From the NCBI GenBank assembly GCA_021767625.1, contig JAASTB010000092.1, forward strand, positions 1 through 7,871: a stretch of 7,871 bases of DNA. Reading direction: 5' to 3'. This document shows, piece after piece, positions 1 to 4,942 of this stretch; position 1 is the first letter of the stretch; each line of letters begins with the position of its first letter. The translations under genes and the position numbers were made by a program. Origin of the DNA: Wenzhouxiangella sp. Lineage in GTDB: Bacteria > Pseudomonadota > Gammaproteobacteria > Xanthomonadales > Wenzhouxiangellaceae. Under the pieces are notes generated by a model. It ran no database searches. It worked only from the letters and a program-made list of their open reading frames with translations, and was not told the DNA's origin.

Positions 1-169
1 CGAACCAGATCCGCCCGTCGGCGGCCACGTCGGGATCGCGCGGGCGGGTGTTTTCCCAGGGCACCTGCCACTCGCGAACCTCGATTCCGGTCGTGGCGGC
101 ATCGTTTTCCTGTGCGAGGGCGGGGAGGGCGGCGAGCACGCTCGCCGCGGCTGTCATGATCTTGCGCAT
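1..169 (-). CDS. Secreted Vgb-like (virginiamycin B lyase family) beta-propeller protein, N-terminal fragment
   Basis: Only the first 56 codons are in the window; the gene runs off the left edge. The translation starts MRKIMTAAASVLAALPALAQ, a typical Sec signal peptide with likely cleavage after Ala19 (ALA|Q), so the product should be exported. The mature start carries EVREWQVPWENTRPRDP followed by DVAADGRIWF. This matches my recollection of the first blade of Vgb-like (streptogramin lyase-like) beta-propellers, where a W-x-V-P-W segment precedes a D-G-x-I/V-W-F strand. Most proteins of this type in environmental proteobacteria have no proven lyase activity, so antibiotic cleavage should not be assumed. 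The start at 169 has a GAGGTG ribosome site just upstream; a second in-frame ATG at 157 would shorten the signal peptide n-region. The gene diverges from the repeat island. The family call rests on a short fragment. Confidence 0.7.
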   Translation of the reverse strand, partial: MRKIMTAAASVLAALPALAQENDAATTGIEVREWQVPWENTRPRDPDVAADGRIWF

Positions 170-199
170 GGTGCACCTCGATCGGTTGACGAGAGGCCG

Positions 200-228
200 A
201 TTCTAGCGCGGGCCGGCGGGGGTGCGTT
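200..228 (-). promoter_or_regulatory. Candidate promoter for the Vgb-like gene
   Basis: On the minus strand a TAGAAT hexamer (200-205) matches the sigma-70 -10 consensus at five of six positions. It would start transcription near 193, about 24 nt before the ATG. The -35 position, 17 bp further up (223-228, AACGCA), is a poor match, so this is a weak or activator-dependent promoter at best. It sits about 12 bp outside the repeat island. Confidence 0.4.
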
Positions 229-239
229 TTGGCGAGTTG

Positions 240-267
240 GTTCTTTCGTTCTTTCGTTCTTTCGTTC
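240..267 (+). repeat. Tandem GTTCTTTC array, left boundary
   Basis: Three perfect head-to-tail copies of the 8-mer GTTCTTTC (240-247, 248-255, 256-263) are followed by a half unit GTTC (264-267). The array marks the outer edge of the left arm. An 8-bp unit is prone to slippage, so copy number may vary between strains. Confidence 0.9.
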
Positions 268-430
268 CGGCGCGTCTTGCGTTGGGGGCCTTAGCAAGGT
301 CGGTGCCAACCGGACGTTGTGGGGGCGTCGACACTTCGCAGGCGTTGATCAGGGCCGTGACACCGGTCGGTGTGGGGTCTCGACAAGTCAAAGGCGTTCC
401 GGCCGGCCTGCTTCGCAGGCTCTTGCGCCG

Positions 431-462
431 GGTAACTTTTTTCCAGAGCGAAAAAAGTCACC
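431..462. repeat. AT-rich hairpin of the left arm
   Basis: GGTAACTTTTTTC (431-443) pairs with the segment ending GAAAAAAGTCACC (450-462), giving about 13 bp with one mismatch and a short loop. It lacks the GC-rich stem of an intrinsic terminator, so it is better read as a structural part of the repeat. From memory, similar ACTTTTT...AAAAAGT-ACC palindromes are common in dispersed intergenic repeats of Pseudomonas and Xanthomonas; I could not check this. Confidence 0.7.
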
Positions 463-556
463 AAAAATCGCTCTTCAACTTCAAAGTCCCAAGCTCAGTT
501 GGTTCGGTCCTTAGAGGACTGTGGGGGCTGGCCCCTTCGGGGCGGTGCCTTCGCGA

Positions 557-855
557 AGATTCCGTCGGAGGATCCGGTGGATGTAGCGGGAATGAGGCGA
601 AGCCGGCACGATGGCGGCACGGCTTCGATCCTTTGGCTTCGGATCCCACGGGGTGACGCAGGATGCGTGAAGGCCCCTCGGGCCGTAACGCATCAGCCGA
701 TGCGTTTCGCTTCGCTCCACGCATCCCACACCTCCAATCATCCGCGGCTGGCGCGCGCGCAGCGCGCGGTGTAACCGATCCCGAGCGCCAGGCTGGAATT
801 CCTCCCATGGCCACTTTCGGGAATTATCCGGGGCACTACGCGACCAGCCGGGCTG
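557..855. other. Centre of the repeat island, rich in short hairpins
   Basis: These 299 nt lie between the two arms and contain no credible gene. Visible structures are CGAAGCCG (598-605) with CGGCTTCG (620-627), two GGATCC sites (570-575, 641-646), the GATGCGT/ACGCATC cluster (662-725), and an alternating GC tract around 750-768 that can self-pair. The segment near 699-726 (GATGCGTTTCGCTTCGCTCC then ACGCATCC) resembles a dispersed palindrome I associate with gammaproteobacterial genomes, remembered and not verified. Confidence 0.55.
662..725. repeat. Paired GATGCGT/ACGCATC hairpins with two alternative folds
   Basis: GATGCGT occurs at 662-668 and 699-705; its complement ACGCATC occurs at 688-694 and 719-725. 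One fold makes two side-by-side hairpins; the first has an extra inner stem GGCCC (672-676) with GGGCC (680-684). The alternative makes a compact central hairpin, AACGCATC-AGCC-GATGCGTT (687-706, 8 bp with a 4-nt loop), leaving 662-668 and 719-725 to pair with each other. The two folds exclude one another. Confidence 0.7.
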
Positions 856-957
856 TCGCGAAGCCTGCCCACCGAAGGGGCCAGCCCCCGCAATTAGCGA
901 GTTCCTAGCCAATCGAGCGTTGGACTTTGACTTTAGGGAGCGCTTTTGCTTACTTCA

Positions 958-1221
958 CCCACGAGAACAGGGTTGAACCGTGGCTCAGAGTTTCGGACGC
1001 GTTCGCCTGCAAGGCGAGGCGGCGCCGGGCGTGGTGGGGCCACGCCAAGCCGACTCAACGCCGCAGGCGGGCGCGTCCGAATCTCCCGAAGGGCTCACTG
1101 TGAAACGTCCGTGGACTGCGTTGTCGGCGCTTGATGTAGCGATGGCTACACCGGCGCACCGACGCCTTGCCACGAACGCTTCACAGCGAGCTGAGCCTCG
1201 GTTCAACCCTGTTCTCGTGGG
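958..1221. mobile_element. 264-bp MITE-like palindromic element nested in the repeat island
   Basis: The ends are 31-bp inverted repeats: 958-988 begins CCCACGAGAACAGGGTTGAA and 1191-1221 is its inverted copy, matching at 30 of 31 positions. The interior is nearly all hairpins: 992-1010 with 1063-1081 (17 of 19), GGCGTGG (1028-1034) with CCACGCC (1040-1046), 1095-1114 with 1170-1189 (17 of 20), and TGTAGC (1135-1140) with GCTACA (1145-1150). No transposase or convincing gene lies inside, so it would be mobilised in trans if mobile. Removing it leaves 51 nt that line up with 49 nt of the intact left arm (425-473), which supports a real insertion. I see no clear target-site duplication. A structured RNA is the alternative reading. 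Confidence 0.6.
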
Positions 1222-1410
1222 TCGGCCGCAATTGGCAAAAGTGAGTCGCCGCAAGACCCCGCGAAGCGGGCCCGGGCGAAACGCCTTTGACTTGTCGAGG
1301 ATCGCACTGCAAGCACAGGCACCGCCCCGACTAACGCCTACGACGTGTCGAGACCCCCACATCGCCCGGTGGCACCACCCGGACCTAGGCCCCCAACGCA
1401 AAACGCGCCG

Positions 1411-1438
1411 GAACGAAAGAACGAAAGAACGAAAAAAC
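1411..1438 (-). repeat. Tandem GTTCTTTC array, right boundary (inverted)
   Basis: This has the same 3.5-unit organisation as the left array but inverted: GAAC, GAAAGAAC, GAAAGAAC, GAAAAAAC on the plus strand. Only the outermost unit differs, by one base (G to A), creating a run of six A on plus (six T on minus). That run serves as the T-tract of the terminator of the adjacent natB-like gene. Confidence 0.9.
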
Positions 1439-1458
1439 GGGGCGCGCCGTGCGCGCCC
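1432..1458 (-). terminator. Rho-independent terminator of the peptidase-natAB operon
   Basis: On the minus strand, GGGCGCGC (1458-1451), loop ACG, GCGCGCCC (1447-1440) forms a perfect 8-bp GC stem, followed by CG and six T (1437-1432). The stem overlaps the last base of the permease stop codon. The T-tract belongs to the outermost 8-mer of the repeat island. Confidence 0.88.
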
Positions 1459-2627
1459 TACGCCGAGGTGAAGATCAGCCGCGGCCGGTTGTAGAGCGTG
1501 CCCGCGACTGCCGCTAGGATGCCGGCCAGCAGGCCGGTGGTGCCCATCGAGAATCCGAACCAGGCCCAGTTGACCGCCTCGCCGCGGACCAGCTCGAGGA
1601 TCAGCACGTTCTGGCTGAGCAGCGGCACCAGGGTCATCCAGGTCTCGGCGCGGCTGGGATCGATCAGGATCCAGAAGCTGGGAATCATGGGTATGAGGAT
1701 GACCATGCCCATGTAGCTCTGCGCTTCGCGGAAGCTCTTGGCGAACGATGCCAGGATGGTGAGCAGGGCCGCTGCCAGCAGCGCGGCGGGCGCGACCAGC
1801 AGGAAGGCGAGGCCGGCGACCCGGAAGTCGAGGTTGAGCGCGACGTCCATCGAGGCGACCGGCAGGAAGCCCATGGCGTAGACGAAGGCGATCAGGCCCA
1901 GCGCCAGTGTGGCCAGGGCGAAGAAGGTGGTCGCCCCGAGCTTGCCGGCCATGATCTGCCAGCGCGGCAGCGGGTTGATCAGCAGGGGCTCGAGCGACTT
2001 GCGCTCGCGCTCGCCGGCGGTGGTGTCGATGGCCATGTGCATGGATCCCATGAACACCGTGATCAGGATGAAGTACGGCAAAAAGGCGAGCACCATGCCG
2101 CCGCGCGACTCGGGCGTGGACAGGTCCTTGACGGTGACGTTGATCGGCCGCGTGATTTCCGGATGGACGCCCCGCAGCTGTAGCCTCAGCTGGCTGACCT
2201 GCTGGCTGTAACCATGCAGGTAGGACCGCACGCGGCTGATCGAGGCGCCGGTGTAGCGCCGCGACTGGTCGGCGATGATCTCGACCGGGGCCGGGCGACC
2301 GGCTTCCCAGGCTTCGCCGAAATCCGGGCCGATGCGAAGGACCACTTCCTCGTCTTCGCGCCGAACGGCGCCCTCGGGATCCTCGGGTGCGTCCTCGATC
2401 AGTACGCCCTGGCGTTCCAGGAAGCCGATCAGGTTGGGTGCGTTCTCGGCGCCGACCACCGGCAGCTCGAGACGCGATTCCATGCGCTCGGCGGCCTGGC
2501 TGGCCATGAAGGAGATCATGACCGCGAAGATCACCGGCCCCATCAGCGGCCCGATCACCAGGGTGTTGAGAATCACCCGGCGGTCGCGGAAGTTGTCGAG
2601 CAGTTCCTTTATGAATACGGCGTTCAT
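1458..2627 (-). CDS. natB: ABC-2 type exporter permease, NatB-like
   Basis: This 389-residue integral membrane protein is the permease partner of the overlapping NatA-like ATPase. The layout fits ABC-2 permeases of the NatB type: a cytoplasmic N-terminus (MNAVFIKELLDNFRDRR), a first membrane helix about 19-42, a large hydrophilic extracytoplasmic domain about 45-176, then further helices near 177-200, 231-253, 270-295, 304-323 and 362-380. After the second helix comes GERERKSLEPLLINPLPR (205-222), the conserved cytoplasmic segment that contacts the ATPase in this family. B. subtilis NatB is of similar size and was linked to Na+ extrusion, but proteobacterial members are mostly uncharacterised, so the substrate is unknown. 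The ATG at 2627 overlaps the ATPase stop as ATGA, with a GAGGGG ribosome site (2636-2641) 8 nt upstream. The family call is firm; the natB name marks family only. Confidence 0.88.
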   Translation of the reverse strand: MNAVFIKELLDNFRDRRVILNTLVIGPLMGPVIFAVMISFMASQAAERMESRLELPVVGAENAPNLIGFLERQGVLIEDAPEDPEGAVRREDEEVVLRIGPDFGEAWEAGRPAPVEIIADQSRRYTGASISRVRSYLHGYSQQVSQLRLQLRGVHPEITRPINVTVKDLSTPESRGGMVLAFLPYFILITVFMGSMHMAIDTTAGERERKSLEPLLINPLPRWQIMAGKLGATTFFALATLALGLIAFVYAMGFLPVASMDVALNLDFRVAGLAFLLVAPAALLAAALLTILASFAKSFREAQSYMGMVILIPMIPSFWILIDPSRAETWMTLVPLLSQNVLILELVRGEAVNWAWFGFSMGTTGLLAGILAAVAGTLYNRPRLIFTSA

Positions 2628-3364
2628 GCGAGCAGCCCCTCGGCCGATCCGATGAGTTTGACGAAGGCGTCTTCGAGATTGGCCTCGCCCGAGCGCTGGA
2701 GCAGTTCGTCGGCCGTGCCCTCGGCGGCGACCTTGCCGTCGGCGATGATGACGATGCGGTCACACAATGCGGCCACCTCCTGCATGATGTGCGTCGACAG
2801 CACCACGCAACAGCCCTGCTTCTTCAGTTCGCGCAGGAATTCGCGCAGGGCGCGGGTGGTCATGACGTCGAGGCCGTTGGAGGGCTCGTCGAGCAGGACG
2901 GTGCGCGGGTCGTGGATGAGCGCGCGGGCGATGGCCACCTTGACGCGCTGGCCCTGAGAAAAGCCCGTCGTGCGGCGGTCGATGAACTCGCTCATGCCCA
3001 GGATCTCGGTGAGCTGTTCGATTCGGCGCTCGATGTCGGCCTTGCCCAGGCCGTGCAGCTTGCCGTAGTAGCGGATGTTCTCGCGGGCGGTCAGCCGGTC
3101 GTAGAGCCCGCGCGAGTCGGGCACGACGCCGAGGGCGCGCTTGATCGACAGCGGCTGGACTTCCGGGTCGATACCGTCGACGCGCATGTGGCCGGAATCC
3201 GGGCGCAGCAGTGTATAGAGCATGCGCAAGGTCGTGGTCTTGCCGGCGCCGTTCGGCCCGAGCAGGCCGGTGATCTCGCCGTCGCGCGCGGTGAAGCTGA
3301 CGTTGTCGACGGCAACGACCTTGCCCTTGTTGAAGGTCTTGCGGAGATTCTTCGCTTCGATCAT
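2624..3364 (-). CDS. natA: ABC transporter ATP-binding protein, NatA-like
   Basis: This 246-residue cytoplasmic ATPase powers the adjacent permease. Motifs: Walker A GPNGAGKT (36-43), signature FSQGQ (135-139), Walker B VLLDEP (156-161), D-loop SNGLD (162-166) and H-loop His192 in STH. The usual Q-loop glutamine is not evident: the region reads GVVPDSRGLYDRLTARENI (79-97), a GLYDRLTAREN block I associate with NatA-type proteins. The start MIEAKNLRKTF at 3364 was chosen although the frame stays open to 3748, because 3364 gives a standard ATPase N-terminus and overlaps the peptidase stop as ATGA, whereas the upstream extension lies inside the peptidase gene and is low-complexity Arg/Gly. The length equals that of B. 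subtilis NatA as I recall it. No strong ribosome site is seen, consistent with translational coupling. Confidence 0.9.
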   Translation of the reverse strand: MIEAKNLRKTFNKGKVVAVDNVSFTARDGEITGLLGPNGAGKTTTLRMLYTLLRPDSGHMRVDGIDPEVQPLSIKRALGVVPDSRGLYDRLTARENIRYYGKLHGLGKADIERRIEQLTEILGMSEFIDRRTTGFSQGQRVKVAIARALIHDPRTVLLDEPSNGLDVMTTRALREFLRELKKQGCCVVLSTHIMQEVAALCDRIVIIADGKVAAEGTADELLQRSGEANLEDAFVKLIGSAEGLLA

Positions 3365-4845
3365 GGCGCCGGTCCGAGCAGGTCGAGAAAGAAGGGTTCG
3401 TGGCCGATGCGTTCCATGCACTCGACCTCGAGCTCGTCCACGCTGGCCTCGCGCACGAACTGCGTGGCGATCGAACTCATGCAGGGGTTGGTCATCACGA
3501 TGTGACCGCGCCCGTCGGCGACCAGGTGGCGGCTGTTGGAAAACTGCGCGGCCGCCTCGTTGCCGTAGGCCGGCGGCGTGACCGGGTCGAGCTCGCCGGA
3601 CATCAGCAGTACCGGCACCTCGCTGTCGAAGGGTTCGTGGAAGTCCGCCGGCGCCTCGCCGGCCGGCCACCATTCGCAGACCTGTGCGTAGACTTCGGTC
3701 ATGCTGTTGCCGAGCAGTGTCTCGGACTGATCGTTCTGTTCGGGCCACACCGGCCAGTCCTCGCTGCAGCCCACCGAGAAGTTCAGTCCGATGGCGATCA
3801 TGTCGTTCATCCGGTCGGTGACGATCATGGCCTGGCTGGCCAGGCGCTCAGGGCTGCCGGTGCTTGCGGCCTCGTGCACCAGGTAGGGAATCATCATCTG
3901 CGTTTCCGGGTTGTAGGCGAGGAAGCGCAGCGCGCTCGCCAGCACTTCGCGGTTGAACGGCAGGTCGATGCCCTGGCCGGTGCGCGGATGGGTGACGACG
4001 ATGTCCTGGGCATTGTCGCGATAGCGTGCCTTGAGCTCGGCGAAGGCTTCGCTGAGCTGAGGGAAGGCCTCTGCGCAATCGGCGGTTTCCCGGCAGTCCT
4101 CGAAAACCTTCTCCAGCGCCCGGTCGAGCATCATCGCGTGCTCCGAGCCGAGCGCCAGGCGTGTCGGGACGACCCCGTCGAGCACGACGCTGCGGACGCT
4201 TTCGGGGTAGTTGCGCAGGTAGACCTGGGCGAGGCGGGTGCCGTAGGAGCCGCCGACGAGATTGAGGCGATCGAAGCCGTAGGCCTCGCGCAGGGCGTCC
4301 AGGTCGGCGGCCGCCTGGGTGGTGGTGTAGAACTCGACCTGGGCATCCCATTCGGCCAGGCAGCCCTTGAGCTGTTCGTTGAGTTCCGCCCAGTCGGGCT
4401 GCAGCCACAGCTCGCCCTGTTCGTCGAAGCTGCACTCCAGGGCGTTCGAGCCGCCGGTGCCGCGTTGATCGAGAAAGATCAGGTCGCGTTCACGGTTGAG
4501 CTCGTGCAGCGCGGCCTGCATGATCGGCAGCGCGTCGCGCGCCGACTGCCCGGGGCCGCCGGCCAGGAAGACGATCGGGTCGGCCAGGGCCGTGCTCGCG
4601 CGGGCCTGCTTGACGGCAAAGGTCAGGTCGAGTTGCCGGCCGTCCGGCTCGGCGGGGTTTTCCGGCACGGTCAGCGTGCCGCACAGGGCGGAAGCCGTCA
4701 GCCGGCCGCCGCCGGCGGAGAGCTCGCACTTGGACAGGTCCGCCCAACGGTCGTCGACGACGGTTTCCTGCGCCGACAGCGGCGTGCCGGCGAGCACCAG
4801 CAGGCTGGCGCCCAGAATGGATCGAAATCCGGATTTGATTCCCAC
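3361..4845 (-). CDS. Secreted S33-family alpha/beta-hydrolase peptidase with TAP-like C-terminal domain
   Basis: This 494-residue predicted exported serine hydrolase is related to the prolyl/tripeptidyl aminopeptidase group. The N-terminus MGIKSGFRSILGASLLVLAG plus TPLSA|Q is a signal peptide, with likely cleavage after Ala25. The fold shows the oxyanion segment LAGGPGQS (94-101), DQRGTGGS (126-133), nucleophile Ser200 in VGGSYG, Asp420 in GELDPVTP and His448 in GRGHIV: a complete triad in the usual order. The C-terminal part, about 380-480, corresponds to the TAP-like domain of secreted members. About ten cysteines suggest disulfides in the periplasm. The start is GTG at 4845; an in-frame TAA lies two codons upstream, so no earlier start exists, and later starts would remove the signal peptide. 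The ribosome site is weak. The gene heads an operon with the NatA/NatB exporter. The specificity, peptidase or esterase, cannot be decided. Confidence 0.88.
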   Translation of the reverse strand: MGIKSGFRSILGASLLVLAGTPLSAQETVVDDRWADLSKCELSAGGGRLTASALCGTLTVPENPAEPDGRQLDLTFAVKQARASTALADPIVFLAGGPGQSARDALPIMQAALHELNRERDLIFLDQRGTGGSNALECSFDEQGELWLQPDWAELNEQLKGCLAEWDAQVEFYTTTQAAADLDALREAYGFDRLNLVGGSYGTRLAQVYLRNYPESVRSVVLDGVVPTRLALGSEHAMMLDRALEKVFEDCRETADCAEAFPQLSEAFAELKARYRDNAQDIVVTHPRTGQGIDLPFNREVLASALRFLAYNPETQMMIPYLVHEAASTGSPERLASQAMIVTDRMNDMIAIGLNFSVGCSEDWPVWPEQNDQSETLLGNSMTEVYAQVCEWWPAGEAPADFHEPFDSEVPVLLMSGELDPVTPPAYGNEAAAQFSNSRHLVADGRGHIVMTNPCMSSIATQFVREASVDELEVECMERIGHEPFFLDLLGPAP

Positions 4846-4942
4846 GTGTTAGAACCCAAGATGTAAAGAGCCCGGCACGGCAGGCCGGGGACAGCCTGCT
4901 ATTCTGCCTTGCCGCCCGACTGAAACCAATAGGCCGATTGTC
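4846..4942. promoter_or_regulatory. Divergent intergenic region between the peptidase operon and yadGH
   Basis: These 97 bp must hold the start signals for both operons unless promoters lie inside genes. For yadG (plus strand) the best candidate is an extended -10, TG-C-TATTCT (4897-4905), about 37 nt before the ATG, without a recognisable -35. For the peptidase (minus strand) I see no convincing promoter hexamers. A GC-rich imperfect dyad lies around 4870-4897 (CCGGCACGGCAGGCCGGGG) and could be an operator, but this is speculative. Confidence 0.35.

Larger units (their letters stand above)
240..556 (+). repeat. Left arm of the repeat island
   Basis: In order: the 8-mer tandem array (240-267); the shared blocks GTTCCGGCGCG and TTGCGTTGGGGGCC; two degenerate copies of a 28-29 nt motif (318-346 and 371-398, both with TCGACA then AGGCGTT); the hairpin GCCTGC-TTC-GCAGGC (406-420); an AT-rich hairpin (431-462); CGCTCTTC...CAAAGTCC (469-489); and GGGGGCTGGCCCCTTCGG (523-540). 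The arm ends near CTTCGCGA (549-556). Every block recurs in the same order, inverted, in the right arm. Confidence 0.7.
240..1438. repeat. Gene-free nested inverted-repeat island
   Basis: This stretch contains no credible gene; its open frames overlap on both strands and look like by-products of high GC. Both ends carry the same tandem 8-mer array in opposite orientation. From there inward the two sides share a colinear series of blocks: the array, GTTCCGGCGCG, TTGCGTTGGGGGCC, two copies of a TCGACA/AGGCGTT motif, a short GC hairpin, an ACTTTT hairpin, CGCTC...CAAAGTCC and GGGGGCTGGCCCCTTCGG. Left arm: 240-556. Right arm: 856-957 plus 1222-1438, split by a 264-bp insert. Excluding the insert, the arms measure 317 and 319 nt. 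No transposase or integrase is present. This could be a non-autonomous element with long inverted ends, or two opposed copies of a dispersed repeat. Similarity was judged by eye, not computed. Confidence 0.75.
856..1438 (-). repeat. Right arm of the repeat island, interrupted by a 264-bp insert
   Basis: Read on the minus strand from 1438 inward, this repeats the left arm: array (1438-1411), the GCGCG/GGGGGCC blocks, two copies of the 28-29 nt motif (1361-1333 and 1307-1280), the hairpin CCCGC-TTC-GCGGG (1270-1258), CTCACTTTTGCC (1245-1234), then after the insert AAGTAAGCAAAAGCGCTC, CAAAGTCC (to 922) and the 18-nt block 889-872, which is an exact inverted copy of 523-540. The segment 958-1221 has no counterpart in the left arm and is annotated separately. 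Confidence 0.7.

Noticed and set aside
1..169. Functional streptogramin resistance gene
   Set aside because: Only 56 residues are visible, the protein is exported, and resemblance to Vgb-like propellers does not imply lyase activity.
431..462. Rho-independent terminator
   Set aside because: The stem is AT-rich, no gene ends next to it, and its companion copy in the right arm is disrupted; it fits better as part of the repeat.
958..1221. Strand of a structured RNA inferred from wobble pairs in the hairpins
   Set aside because: The mismatches become G-U pairs on the minus strand in one hairpin (1095-1189) but on the plus strand in the other (992-1081), so they give no consistent strand and fit plain transition drift.
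240..1361. CRISPR array
   Set aside because: The repeated units are too few, degenerate and inverted between arms, with no regular spacers and no cas genes.
222..1471. Several 60-160 codon open frames inside the repeat island, on both strands
   Set aside because: They overlap each other, have compositions dictated by inverted repeats, show no family motif and cross arm boundaries. They are best explained as chance open frames in GC-rich palindromic DNA.
985..2763. A 592-codon minus-strand open frame covering the repeat element and natB
   Set aside because: It is the out-of-frame Arg/Pro/Gly-rich shadow of natB running on through the terminator and repeat DNA; natB itself has clear ABC-2 permease features in another frame.
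3400..4866. A 488-codon plus-strand open frame opposite the peptidase gene
   Set aside because: It is an antisense shadow in high-GC DNA: its protein has no recognisable motif, while the minus-strand frame has a signal peptide and a complete catalytic triad.
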